DNA of 64,000 nt, taken from assembly GCF_001617365.1 (NCBI RefSeq), contig NZ_LVJR01000012.1:1-64000 (forward strand), given 5' to 3'. Shown here in pieces: positions 49,059 through 57,310 of this stretch. The notes below the pieces were generated by a model. It did no database searches. It had not been told where the DNA came from and saw only the letters and a list, made by a program, of their open reading frames with translations. This DNA comes from Rhodanobacter sp. FW104-R8. GTDB taxonomy: Bacteria > Pseudomonadota > Gammaproteobacteria > Xanthomonadales > Rhodanobacteraceae. The first letter of the stretch is position 1. Each line of letters opens with the position of its first letter. The translations under genes were made by a program, and so were the position numbers.

Positions 49059-49898
49059 ATGAGCGACGACCCTGGCAGTACCAGCGGCCCGGCCCACCGA
49101 ACCTGGTGGGATCGACTGGGCCACATGTTTTCCGGCGAGCCGCGCAACCGCGACGAACTGATCGAGGAATTGCGTTCCGCCCAGACCAACGGACTGCTGT
49201 CCGTGGACACCCTCACCATGGTCGAGGGGGCCATCAAGGTCACCGAACTGAGCGTGGACGACGTGATGGTCCCGCGCATGCAGATCGTGATGCTGGCCGC
49301 CGAGTCGCCGCTGCCCGACATCCTCGCCGCCGTGGTCGAATCCGGCCACTCGCGCTTCCCGGTGCACGGCGAGGACAAGGACGAGATCCTCGGCATCCTG
49401 CTGGCCAAGGACCTGCTGAAGTACTTCGGCGCCGCCGAGCATTTCGACATCCGCGCGATCCTGCGTCCGGCCGTGCTGATTCCCGAGTCGATGCGCCTGA
49501 ACGTGCTGCTGGAGGAATTCCGCCTCAGCCGCAACCACATGGCGCTGGTGGTCAACGAGTACGGCGGCGTCGCCGGCCTGGTCACCATCGAGGACGTGCT
49601 CGAGCAGATCGTCGGCGAGATCGACGACGAGCACGACGACGAGGTGGAGCCCGAGCTGATGCACGAGCAGCCCGGCGGCGACTGGCTGGTCAGCGCGCTG
49701 ACCCCGATCGAGGATTTCAACGAACAGACCGGCGCCGATTTCCCCGACGAGGAATACGACACCGTCGGCGGCATGGTCACCGCCGAGTTCGGCCACCTGC
49801 CCGAAGTCGGCGAAGAGGTCGGCATCGGCGACTACCTGTTCCACGTCACCGAAGCCGACGATCGCCGCGTGCAGGCATTCCGCGTGGTGAAGCGGTAG
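49059..49898 (+). CDS. corC: CorC/YbeX protein with CBS pair
   Basis: A 279-residue soluble protein with two CBS domains (about 70-190: VDDVMVPRMQIVML..., ...LVVNEYGGVAGLVTIEDVLEQIVGEI) and a C-terminal CorC/HlyC domain (TVGGMVTAEFGHLPEVGE). It was linked to magnesium/cobalt efflux and, as YbeX, to ribosome metabolism with YbeY and YbeZ. The stop codon lies inside a REP-like palindrome pair. Confidence 0.94.
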   Translation: MSDDPGSTSGPAHRTWWDRLGHMFSGEPRNRDELIEELRSAQTNGLLSVDTLTMVEGAIKVTELSVDDVMVPRMQIVMLAAESPLPDILAAVVESGHSRFPVHGEDKDEILGILLAKDLLKYFGAAEHFDIRAILRPAVLIPESMRLNVLLEEFRLSRNHMALVVNEYGGVAGLVTIEDVLEQIVGEIDDEHDDEVEPELMHEQPGGDWLVSALTPIEDFNEQTGADFPDEEYDTVGGMVTAEFGHLPEVGEEVGIGDYLFHVTEADDRRVQAFRVVKR

Positions 49899-49973
49899 GA
49901 GCGCGCCAAAGTGCGCGAATGCTCTTCGCCCCGACCGACCTTGGAGCCATCGCGCACTTCGGTGCGCTCCTAC
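49895..49973. repeat. REP-like inverted pair overlapping the corC stop
   Basis: GTAGGAGCGCGCCAAAGTGCGCGA at the left and TCGCGCACTTCGGTGCGCTCCTAC at the right form mirror-image palindromes about 30 bp apart. GTAGGAGCGC... is a well-known REP type in Pseudomonas and related genomes. The left arm supplies the corC stop codon (TAG 49896-49898). Confidence 0.85.
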
Positions 49974-49985
49974 ACGATGGGCCGC

Positions 49986-51194
49986 ATGAACCTGATCAGC
50001 CGCAACCTCCTGCTGCTCGCGCTGTTGGCATTGGCCGCGCTCCCGCCCGCACGCGCCAGCGTCGCCAACGCACCCGGCGCCAACCTCGAGGTGTCGCTGG
50101 TCACCTACGGCCCCGGCGAAACCTACTGGGAGCGCTTCGGCCACGACGCGATCGAGCTGCGCGACACGGTCTCGGGCGAGGCGGCCAACTTCAACTACGG
50201 CGTGTTCGATTTCAGCGAGAAGAACTTCCTGCTGAACTTCGCCCGCGGCCGCATGCACTACCTGATGGATGCGGCGCCCAGCGATCTCGACGAGCGCTAC
50301 TACGTCGAGGCCGGCCGCTCGATCACGCGCCAGCGGCTGGCACTGAACGCCGAGCAGGCTGCAGCGCTGCGCGACTTCCTGCTGTGGAACCTGCGCCCGG
50401 AAAACGCCGGCTACGACTACGACTACTACGTCGACAACTGCACCACCCGCGTGCGCGACGCGCTGGACAAGGCGCTCGGGGGCGCGCTGGAAACCCGCCT
50501 GAAGGCGCGCGCCGGCGGCATGACCTACCGCCAGCAGACCGTACGGCTGATGAGCGCGCAGCCCTGGCTGATGCTGGTGCTCGACCTTGGCCTGGGACCG
50601 TATGCCGACCAGCCGCTGAGCGGCTGGCAGGAAAGCTTCCTGCCCGAGGTGCTGCAGGCGCAGTTGCGCGAAGTGCATGTCGCCGACGGCCACGGCGCCC
50701 TGCGCCCGCTGGTGCAGGACGAACAGCTCGTCTCGCCGAACCGGCTGGACGTGCCGCCGCCGGCTGCACCCGACCTGCGCCTGCCGCTGGCCCTGGCCGG
50801 CCTGCTGCTGGCCGCGCTGCTCGTGCTCGCCCGCCGTGCGTGGCCCACCGGCTACGCCCTGCTCGGCACGCTGTACCTGCTCGCCGCCGGCGTCACCGGC
50901 CTGCTGCTGCTGGCCCTGTGGACGCTGACCACCCACCATTCGGCGTGGGCCAACGCGAACCTGCTGCTGTTCAATCCACTGGCCTTCCTGCTGCTGCCGA
51001 CGCTGTGGCGCTCGCGCCGCGGCCTCGCCGCCTCGCGCTTCATCGACGGCGTGATCGCGCTGCAGCTGTTCGCCTGCATGGCCGCCGTGCTGCTGCACCT
51101 GCTGCCCGGCACCGTGCAGCAGAACCAGCCGTGGCTGCTGTTCGCCCTGCCGTGCTGGCTGGCGCTGGCCTGGAGCCTACGCCGGTACCGGTAG
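49986..51194 (+). CDS. DUF4105 (Lnb N-terminal domain) membrane protein
   Basis: A ~402-residue envelope protein. A signal peptide is followed by a periplasmic DUF4105 domain: LVTYGPGETYWERFGHDAIELRD, FNYGVFDF, DYYVDNCTTRVRDAL (a Cys/His pair in a papain-like or NlpC-like arrangement). The C-terminal part (from about 255) has four membrane helices. Relatives are annotated after Lnb, a lipoprotein intramolecular transacylase; catalysis is not shown for this group. The start MNLISR (49986) is chosen to give a proper signal peptide; ATG 49977 is close by. Confidence 0.8.
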   Translation: MNLISRNLLLLALLALAALPPARASVANAPGANLEVSLVTYGPGETYWERFGHDAIELRDTVSGEAANFNYGVFDFSEKNFLLNFARGRMHYLMDAAPSDLDERYYVEAGRSITRQRLALNAEQAAALRDFLLWNLRPENAGYDYDYYVDNCTTRVRDALDKALGGALETRLKARAGGMTYRQQTVRLMSAQPWLMLVLDLGLGPYADQPLSGWQESFLPEVLQAQLREVHVADGHGALRPLVQDEQLVSPNRLDVPPPAAPDLRLPLALAGLLLAALLVLARRAWPTGYALLGTLYLLAAGVTGLLLLALWTLTTHHSAWANANLLLFNPLAFLLLPTLWRSRRGLAASRFIDGVIALQLFACMAAVLLHLLPGTVQQNQPWLLFALPCWLALAWSLRRYR

Positions 51195-51268
51195 GTGCGG
51201 TCGCGCAAGGACCCCGCTGCCGCGCCGGCTCAATTGCCCCGCCTGCGGGCGCGGGGCATCATGCGCGC

Positions 51269-52285
51269 ATGAACCTGATCACGCCGCCGACCGCGACACC
51301 GACCGCCGATCAGCCGATGGTGGTCAACTGCATCGCCTACAGGAACGACGGCACGCGGATCGGCGACGTCACCATCGACGCGATCAGCGACGTGCTGGCC
51401 GAACCGGATACCTTCGTCTGGGTCGGCCTGTACGAGCCGGACGAGGCGTTGCTGGAAAAGATCCAGAACGAGTTCGGCCTGCACGACCTGGCGATCGAGG
51501 ACGCGCACGCCGCGCACCAGCGCACCAAGCTGGAGGCCTACGGCGACTCGCTGTTCCTGGTGGTGCAGACCGCGCAGCTGATCAACGGCGAACTGGCGTT
51601 CGGCGAAACGCACATCTTCTTCGGCCCGCGCTACCTGGTCACCGTGCGCCACGGCGCCTCGCAGTCCTACGCGCCGGCGCGGCGCACCTGCGAACACGCG
51701 CCGGAACTGCTGGCGAACGGCCCGAGCTATGCGCTGTACGGTGTACTCGATTTCATCGTCGACAACCTGCTGCCGATCGTGCGCGACTTTCGCGAGGAAG
51801 TGCAGCAGCTCGAACACGACATCTTCGGCGAGACGTTCAAGAGCAGTACGGTGCGCCGGCTGTACGACATGCAGCGCGACCTGATGACGCTGCGCCTGGC
51901 GGTGGCGCCGCTGCAGGACATCATCAACCAGCTGATCCGGCTGCACCCGAACCTGATCCCCGAGGTGCTGCACGCGTACTTCCGCGACGTCTACGACCAT
52001 GCCTTCCGCGTCAACGAGGCGATCGGCGCCATGCGCGAGATGCTCACCGCCGCGATCAACGTCAACCTCTCGCTGGTGAGCCTGCGCCAGAACGAGGTGA
52101 TGAAGAAACTCGCCGGCTGGGCCGCCATGCTCGCCGCACCGACCCTGCTCACCAGTTGGTACGGCATGAACTTCGCCAACATGCCCGAACTCCACCAGTC
52201 CTGGGCCTATCCCGCCATCATCGTGGTGGTGGCCGGCGTCGTCAGCGGCATCTACCTCGGCCTCAAGCGCGCCAGGTGGCTGTAG
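51269..52285 (+). CDS. corA: CorA-family magnesium/cobalt transporter
   Basis: A 338-residue CorA channel: a large cytoplasmic N-terminal funnel (VWVGLYEPDEALLEKIQNEFGLHDLAIEDA, HQRTKLEAYGDSLFLV), a long stalk helix, two C-terminal membrane helices, and the selectivity motif YGMNFANMPE. A short positive tail (KRARWL) follows. ATG 51269 fits; no upstream start is needed. Confidence 0.95.
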   Translation: MNLITPPTATPTADQPMVVNCIAYRNDGTRIGDVTIDAISDVLAEPDTFVWVGLYEPDEALLEKIQNEFGLHDLAIEDAHAAHQRTKLEAYGDSLFLVVQTAQLINGELAFGETHIFFGPRYLVTVRHGASQSYAPARRTCEHAPELLANGPSYALYGVLDFIVDNLLPIVRDFREEVQQLEHDIFGETFKSSTVRRLYDMQRDLMTLRLAVAPLQDIINQLIRLHPNLIPEVLHAYFRDVYDHAFRVNEAIGAMREMLTAAINVNLSLVSLRQNEVMKKLAGWAAMLAAPTLLTSWYGMNFANMPELHQSWAYPAIIVVVAGVVSGIYLGLKRARWL

Positions 52286-52360
52286 CCGGCGGCGGGCGGT
52301 TGTCGCTGCCATGCGGAACGTTCAAGATGTCCGCCGGCCTTCACCCGCACGCGATCACCG

Positions 52361-52924
52361 ATGAACGATTCCGCAAGCCGCATCCCCGCCGACGCCAACG
52401 CCCCGGTGGAAACCCTGCATGAAGGCCGCTGGCTGAGCCTGCGCAAGCGTGGCCGCTGGGAGTACGCCGAGCGCAACAACCCCGGCGGCGCGGCGATCAT
52501 CCTGGCGGTGACGCCCGAGGACAGGGTGCTGTTCGTCGAGCAGTACCGCGTGTCGATCCTGCAGAACACCATCGAGATGCCGGCCGGACTGGTCGGCGAC
52601 GAACGGGGGCGCGAGGGCGAGGACGCGCTGCTCGCCGCCCGGCGCGAGCTGGAGGAGGAAACCGGCTACCGCTGCCAGCGGGTGGAGTTCATCCATCGCG
52701 GGCCGTCCTCGTCCGGCATGAGCACCGAGATGATCACCTTCGTGCGCGCCTGGGACCTGGAAAAAGTCGGCCCGGGCGGCGGCGACGAAACCGAGAACAT
52801 CGTGGTGCACGAGGTACCGCGCCGCGAAGCCGGCAGCTGGCTGTTCGCCCGCGCCGCCGAAGGCTATTCGATCGACCCGAAACTGTTCGCCGGGCTGTGG
52901 TTCATCGAGCACGGCCGGCGCTGA
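52361..52924 (+). CDS. NUDIX hydrolase, ADP-ribose pyrophosphatase-like
   Basis: A 187-residue protein whose Nudix box is complete (GREGEDALLAARRELEEETGY, ending RELEEETGY). The surrounding GGAAIILAVTPEDRVLFVEQYR and ENTIEMPAG-like NTIEMPAGLVGDE are typical of NudF-type ADP-sugar pyrophosphatases. The exact substrate is inferred, not shown. Confidence 0.88.
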   Translation: MNDSASRIPADANAPVETLHEGRWLSLRKRGRWEYAERNNPGGAAIILAVTPEDRVLFVEQYRVSILQNTIEMPAGLVGDERGREGEDALLAARRELEEETGYRCQRVEFIHRGPSSSGMSTEMITFVRAWDLEKVGPGGGDETENIVVHEVPRREAGSWLFARAAEGYSIDPKLFAGLWFIEHGRR

Positions 52925-52957
52925 CGCCTGGGCGCAAGGGCACCGGCACGCCATAAG

Positions 52958-52981
52958 AAAAGGCTCCCCGCGGAGCCTTTT
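52958..52981 (-). terminator. Terminator of the left small secreted-protein gene
   Basis: AAAAGGCTCC-ccgc-GGAGCCTTTT is a 10-bp stem with T-runs in both directions. It closes the minus-strand gene that ends at 53001 and can also end nudix transcription. Confidence 0.8.
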
Positions 52982-53000
52982 CCCGGGTGGCCCCGCGCCT

Positions 53001-53351
53001 TTACCAGGCGCGCACGTCGACGATGCTGGCGGTGTAGCTGCTCATGCTGGACTCGTAGCGGAACAGGCGGCCCAGGTCGAAATTCACCGTGCCGCCGGGA
53101 GCGATGTTGGAGGTGCCGGCCGGCCAGCCCTGCTTGCTCTGCAACACCTTGCCGTCGGCATCCTTGATCTCGATGCGGACCTGCGCGGCCGAGGGGGCGG
53201 CACAGTTGTTGACCAGCTCGCCGCGCAGGCTGAGGCGCGAAGCGGCGACACCGGGCCTGAAATCCTTGATGGCGAAATCGGTGGGCGAGCAGGCCGCGTG
53301 GGCGGCCAGCGGAGCGAACAGCAACACGGCGGAAGCGGCGAATGCTTTCAT
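53001..53351 (-). CDS. Small secreted protein, left copy of an inverted duplicate
   Basis: A 116-residue protein with a signal peptide (MKAFAASAVLLFAPLAAHA) and a mature domain containing two Cys (ACSPTDF, NNCAAPS) and the conserved block AQVRIEIKDADGKVLQSKQGW-type text, resembling FxLYD-like extracytoplasmic beta domains. Function unknown. The start at 53351 gives the signal peptide; the longer frame to 53558 runs through the intergenic centre. It is about three-quarters identical to the gene at 53549, which faces the opposite way. Confidence 0.8.
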   Translation of the reverse strand: MKAFAASAVLLFAPLAAHAACSPTDFAIKDFRPGVAASRLSLRGELVNNCAAPSAAQVRIEIKDADGKVLQSKQGWPAGTSNIAPGGTVNFDLGRLFRYESSMSSYTASIVDVRAW

Positions 53352-53548
53352 GGGAATTCCATTGGCAGTGGGGAGTGAGGGAAACCGGGAAGCGCGAATG
53401 ATCGGCCCCTCCATGTCGGCGCCCGCGCGGGAATCTTTAGCCCGGCGCGGGACGCCCCGGGGTCGCGAACAGGCTCTAAAGGTTCCGCCCGCGGTGCCGA
53501 TGATCCCGATGTCCGCGCTGAAAGCGTTTACCGGGATGGCCGATACCC

Positions 53549-53911
53549 ATGAAAACACTCATCGTCTCCGCCGTATTGCTGCTCGCTCCGCTGGCCGCCC
53601 ACGCCGACTGCAACCCCAGGGATTTCGCCATCAAGGATTTCCACCCGGGGTTCAACAGCATGGGCTCCACCATGCGGATCAGCCTGCGCGGCGAGCTGGT
53701 CAACAACTGTGCCGCCCCCTCGGCCGCGCAGGTCCGCGTCGACGTCAAGGATGCCGACGGCAAGGTGTTGCAGAGCAAGCAGGGGTGGCCGGCCGGCACC
53801 TCCAACATCGCCCCCGGCAGCGCGGTGAATTTCGACCTGGGCCGCCTGTTCCGCTACGAGTCCGGCATGAGCAGCTTCACCGTCAGCATCGTCGAGGTGC
53901 GCACCTGGTAA
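53549..53911 (+). CDS. Small secreted protein, right copy of an inverted duplicate
   Basis: A 120-residue paralogue of the 53001-53351 product with the same plan: signal peptide (SAVLLLAPLAAHA), CNPRDFAIKDFHPGF, GELVNNCAAPSAAQVR, KQGWPAGTSNIAPGS and a final EVRTW. It has four extra residues (NSMGS region) after the PGF. Divergent from its twin across 197 bp. No function recognised; the Cys pair suggests a disulfide in the periplasm. Confidence 0.8.
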   Translation: MKTLIVSAVLLLAPLAAHADCNPRDFAIKDFHPGFNSMGSTMRISLRGELVNNCAAPSAAQVRVDVKDADGKVLQSKQGWPAGTSNIAPGSAVNFDLGRLFRYESGMSSFTVSIVEVRTW

Positions 53912-53939
53912 CCGGCGATCGTCGACCGCAGATGGCAAG

Positions 53940-53962
53940 AAGGCTCCGCAGGGAGCCTTTTT
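53940..53962. terminator. Terminator after the right secreted-protein gene and the chemotaxis operon
   Basis: AAGGCTCC-gcag-GGAGCCTTTTT: an 8-bp stem with a T-run on the plus strand. On the minus strand the same stem lies 20 bp beyond the last STAS gene. Its stem sequence matches that of the terminator at 52958, so the gene duplication carried its terminator along. Confidence 0.8.
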
Positions 53963-53983
53963 GCCGCTTGTCCTTCGGTTCCG

Positions 53984-54283
53984 TTAGTGCAGCACGAACA
54001 GCTTGTCGAAACCGGCCACGCGCAGGGTGCTGCGCAGTTCGCCGGCAGCGTTGACGATGCGGATATCGGCACGATCGGCGCCGGCGTGCTCGCGCAGCAG
54101 CAGCAGCATGCCGAGCGCCGAGCTGTCCATGCGGGTAACTTCGCCGAGGTCGACGACATAGCTGCGCGCGGCCCTGCCGCTGCCCAGGCAGGCGTCGTGG
54201 AAGTCGCGATGGATGCTGAAATCGAAACGCTCGCCCAGCTGCAGGGTGAGGCAATCGTGTTCGCTGTCGTGGTGGACAATCAT
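53984..54283 (-). CDS. STAS-domain protein (last gene of the chemotaxis operon)
   Basis: A 99-residue anti-anti-sigma-factor-like protein. The core YVVDLGEVTRMDSSALGMLLLL carries the conserved Asp-Ser-Ser in which a Ser is phosphorylated in SpoIIAA-type regulators. No partner kinase lies in the window. It is separated by 10 bp from the MCP-like gene. A role in a partner-switch affecting motility is inference. Confidence 0.85.
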   Translation of the reverse strand: MIVHHDSEHDCLTLQLGERFDFSIHRDFHDACLGSGRAARSYVVDLGEVTRMDSSALGMLLLLREHAGADRADIRIVNAAGELRSTLRVAGFDKLFVLH

Positions 54284-54293
54284 GGTGCCATCC

Positions 54294-55472
54294 TCAGAAG
54301 AGTTCGATCTCGCCGGCGTCCATCGAGTTCTGCAGGGCCGGGCCGCGCGAACGCAGGCGCGCCTTCTCGCGCTGGATCGCCAGCCGGCTGCGCACCCGCT
54401 GCGCGCGTTCGTCCAGTGCCCCGGCCTCCAGCGGCGCGCAGGCCAGCTCCTCGATGTCGCGGGTACACTCGGTGGTGACTTCCTGCAGCTCGGTCAGGCG
54501 GGTGCGGGTCTGGCTGATCAGCTGGCTGAGGATGTCCTCGAACTGCAGCGAGCGGATCGTGGTGGAGACGTCGCTGCCGAGTCCGCGGTTGATCTCGACC
54601 ACCTGGTCGGCCACCGCGCTGGTACGCGCGTCGCTCTCGGTGACGTGGGCCATCATCGCGTCGATGCCGCCCTTGGCCGAGAGCGCCACGTTCAGGTCCT
54701 GCGACGCCATCGCGCCGATCAGGCCGCGCAACTGCTCCATCGCGGCGCGGGCGCGTTCGACATGGCTGCCGATCTGCTCGTTGAGCTGGTTGGAATTGCT
54801 GGCCAGGTTGCGGATTTCGCCGGCCACCACCGCGAAGCCGCGGCCGGATTCGCCGGCGCGCGCCGCCTCGATCGCGGCGTTCAACGCCAGCAGGTTGGTC
54901 TCCTCGGCGATGGTGTTGACGTTCCTCAGCAGGCCGAACACCGCGTCCATCTCCTTCGCCATGCCGTCGATGCGGTAGACGATGCGCAGGCTCTCGCGCG
55001 ACATCTGCACGATCATGCCGACGAAGTGTTCCAGCAGGTCGCCGGTGCGGGCGGCGAAATCCTGCACGCTGACGCCGCCGTCCTGCACGTCGATGATCTG
55101 CTTGAGCAGCGACTGCTGCAGCGCGGTCTTGCTGGACAGCCCGTCGAAACCCCCGCCCAGCTCGGACACCGCGTCGCGCAGCAGGTCCAGGCCCTGGTGC
55201 AGTTCGCGGGTGGCATGGCCGAGTTCGTCGACCAGCGCACCGCGCACATCCTCCAGCGCCTCGCGCACCGGTCCGCTGTTGGTGGTCGCGGCTGCCGGTG
55301 CCGCCAGCTCTCCCCGGGGACGCGCTTCGGCGGTCCACACCGCGGCCAGGGCGATCACCAGCACCGGCGCCAGCCATGCCGGGTGCCATGCCAGCGCCAG
55401 CAGCAGGGCCGCTGCGCTGGCCATCCAGCCATAGACCGGACGCTGGGCAAAAAGGGCGGGAGTGAATGACAT
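54294..55472 (-). CDS. MCP-like signalling protein with CheZ-like motif
   Basis: A 392-residue protein. Two membrane segments near the N-terminus (about 14-28 and 33-47) lie close together, leaving no periplasmic ligand domain and no HAMP domain. A receptor-type signalling hairpin follows ([36 protein letters not shown], about 189-225). Further on, [10 protein letters not shown] places Asp313 and Gln317 in a D-xxx-Q arrangement like the catalytic pair of CheZ (QDFQDLTGQVI in E. coli). The chain ends GEIELF, nearly the same as CheD (GEVELF). It could be an internal sensor or a CheY-P phosphatase hybrid. No separate cheZ is present in the window. Confidence 0.75.
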   Translation of the reverse strand: MSFTPALFAQRPVYGWMASAAALLLALAWHPAWLAPVLVIALAAVWTAEARPRGELAAPAAATTNSGPVREALEDVRGALVDELGHATRELHQGLDLLRDAVSELGGGFDGLSSKTALQQSLLKQIIDVQDGGVSVQDFAARTGDLLEHFVGMIVQMSRESLRIVYRIDGMAKEMDAVFGLLRNVNTIAEETNLLALNAAIEAARAGESGRGFAVVAGEIRNLASNSNQLNEQIGSHVERARAAMEQLRGLIGAMASQDLNVALSAKGGIDAMMAHVTESDARTSAVADQVVEINRGLGSDVSTTIRSLQFEDILSQLISQTRTRLTELQEVTTECTRDIEELACAPLEAGALDERAQRVRSRLAIQREKARLRSRGPALQNSMDAGEIELF

Positions 55473-55489
55473 GATCCGGGATCCGCAGG

Positions 55490-56581
55490 TCAGGCGCTGA
55501 TGGCGCCGGTATGGGTTTGACGCGCCAGCGCAAGCAGGCGCGCCGCGATGTGGTCCAGCGGCAGCATCTCGCGCGCCGCGTCGAGCTTCCAGGCGGCGCC
55601 GGGCATGCCCCACACCACCGAACTGGCCTCGTCCTGCACCAGGGTGGCGGCGCCGGCCTGGCGCAGTTCGAGCAGGCCGCGCGCGCCGTCGTCGCCCATG
55701 CCGGTGAGCAGCGTGGCGATGGTGGCGGCGCCGGCGCTGGCCGCCAGCGAGCGGAACAGCACGTCGACGCTGGGCCGGTGCCGGTTCACCGGCGGCCCGT
55801 CGTGCAGCCGGCACACGTACTTCGCGCCGTCCCACATCACCAGCAGATGGTGGCTGCCCGGCGCGATATAGGCATGCCCCGACTGGATCGGCTGGCCGTC
55901 GTGCGCCTCGCACACGCGCATCGCCGAACAGCGGTCCATGCGCGCGGCGAACGGGCCGCTGAAGGCGGCGGGAATGTGCTGGGTCACCAGGATCGGCGGC
56001 GCATCCGGCGGCATCGCCTCGAGTACCACGCGCACCGCCTCGGTGCCGCCCGTGGAGGCACCGATCGCGATGATCGGACTGCCGCCGCGGCTGCCCGCTG
56101 ACTGCGCCCGCGGCAGCACCGCATCGGCCGACAGGCGCGGCGCCACGTCCAGCTTGCGCACCGTGGTGCGCGCGCGCGGCTTCGCCTTCGCGGCCAGCTT
56201 CACCTTGGCGCAGATCTCCTGCGCGCTCGCACCGAAGCTGTTGGCCAGGTCGCTGCCGGGCTTGGCCAGGAAATCCACCGCGCCCAGTTCCAGCGCACGC
56301 AGCGTGACCTCGGCGCCCTGCGTGGTCAGCGACGAGACCATCACCACCGGCATCGGCCGCAGCCGCATCAGGTTTTCCAGGAAGGTCAGGCCGTCCATCC
56401 GCGGCATCTCGACGTCCAGGGTCAGCACGTCCGGGGCGAGTTGCTTGATTTTCTCGCGGGCGATCAAGGGATCCGCCGCCGTACCCACCACCTCGATCTC
56501 CGGATCGCAGGCAAGCATCGCCGACATCAGCTTGCGCACCAATGCGGAATCGTCGACGACCAGAACACGCACTCTTTCCAT
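55490..56581 (-). CDS. cheB: Chemotaxis response regulator protein-glutamate methylesterase
   Basis: A 363-residue protein: receiver domain (DD at 10-11, phospho-acceptor Asp56 in [12 protein letters not shown], Lys in KPGSD) followed by a methylesterase domain with the catalytic Ser in [10 protein letters not shown], His in [10 protein letters not shown] and Asp in GMGDDGARG. It demethylates/deamidates receptors for adaptation. Confidence 0.96.
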   Translation of the reverse strand: MERVRVLVVDDSALVRKLMSAMLACDPEIEVVGTAADPLIAREKIKQLAPDVLTLDVEMPRMDGLTFLENLMRLRPMPVVMVSSLTTQGAEVTLRALELGAVDFLAKPGSDLANSFGASAQEICAKVKLAAKAKPRARTTVRKLDVAPRLSADAVLPRAQSAGSRGGSPIIAIGASTGGTEAVRVVLEAMPPDAPPILVTQHIPAAFSGPFAARMDRCSAMRVCEAHDGQPIQSGHAYIAPGSHHLLVMWDGAKYVCRLHDGPPVNRHRPSVDVLFRSLAASAGAATIATLLTGMGDDGARGLLELRQAGAATLVQDEASSVVWGMPGAAWKLDAAREMLPLDHIAARLLALARQTHTGAISA

Positions 56582-56659
56582 TGCCTACCCTGCCATGCAG
56601 CCGCGGCCCCGTCGCCAGCGACGGCGGCCCGGTCGATCGTCACGCCGGACATCCCGACG

Positions 56660-57310
56660 CTAGAACAGCTCGACCTCACCCTTTATCGGATCGTTTGCCA
56701 AACGCTTGAGGTAACCGCGCTCTTCGGCCACCAGCGCCACGTCGTCGCTACGGCGCAGCAGGCGCACGCGGACCCGGCCGCTGTGCGGGAAGAACTGCAC
56801 CTGCCGGGGATAGACGTCGCCCAGGTCCGCCGCCACCAGCTGCAGCTTCTCGGTCTCGATGTAGCGATGCACGAAATCGATGTTGCGCTGGCCCACGTCG
56901 CTGAGCCGGGCCAGCACGCGGCCACCGCCGAACACCTTGACCCTCAGGTCGGCGCGCCGGCCGCCCGCCTTCAGGATCGCGTTGATCAGCTGCTCCATCG
57001 CATCGCTGCCGTAACGCGCGGCACGCCCGACGGTCGACGACCAGTCGTCGCGCTCGCCCATCGGCTCGGGCAGCATGAAGTGGTTCATGCCGCCGATGCC
57101 GCGGCCCGCATCGTGGATGCAGGCCGCCACGCAGGAGCCGAGCACGGTGCTGACCGTCTCTTCCTGCGCGCTCACGTAGAACTCGCCCGGCAGTACCTTC
57201 ACGGTCATGCAGCCCTGCGCCGGATCCCAGAACCGCCGCAGGTGCTCGAAGCCCGGCGGTGCCGCGGAAAGCGCCGGCGCCACCCGACGGTCGGCCTTCA
57301 GTACCGGCAT
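56660..57310 (-). CDS. cheD: Chemoreceptor glutamine deamidase CheD
   Basis: A 216-residue CheD. The catalytic Cys is in VLGSCVAACIHD and the His in GIGGMNHFMLP, with KVFGGG further on. The N-terminal ~35 residues are an extension. It deamidates receptor glutamines. It ends KGEVELF, echoing the tail of the MCP-like protein downstream. ATG 57310 overlaps the cheR stop (TGATG). Confidence 0.94.
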   Translation of the reverse strand: MPVLKADRRVAPALSAAPPGFEHLRRFWDPAQGCMTVKVLPGEFYVSAQEETVSTVLGSCVAACIHDAGRGIGGMNHFMLPEPMGERDDWSSTVGRAARYGSDAMEQLINAILKAGGRRADLRVKVFGGGRVLARLSDVGQRNIDFVHRYIETEKLQLVAADLGDVYPRQVQFFPHSGRVRVRLLRRSDDVALVAEERGYLKRLANDPIKGEVELF

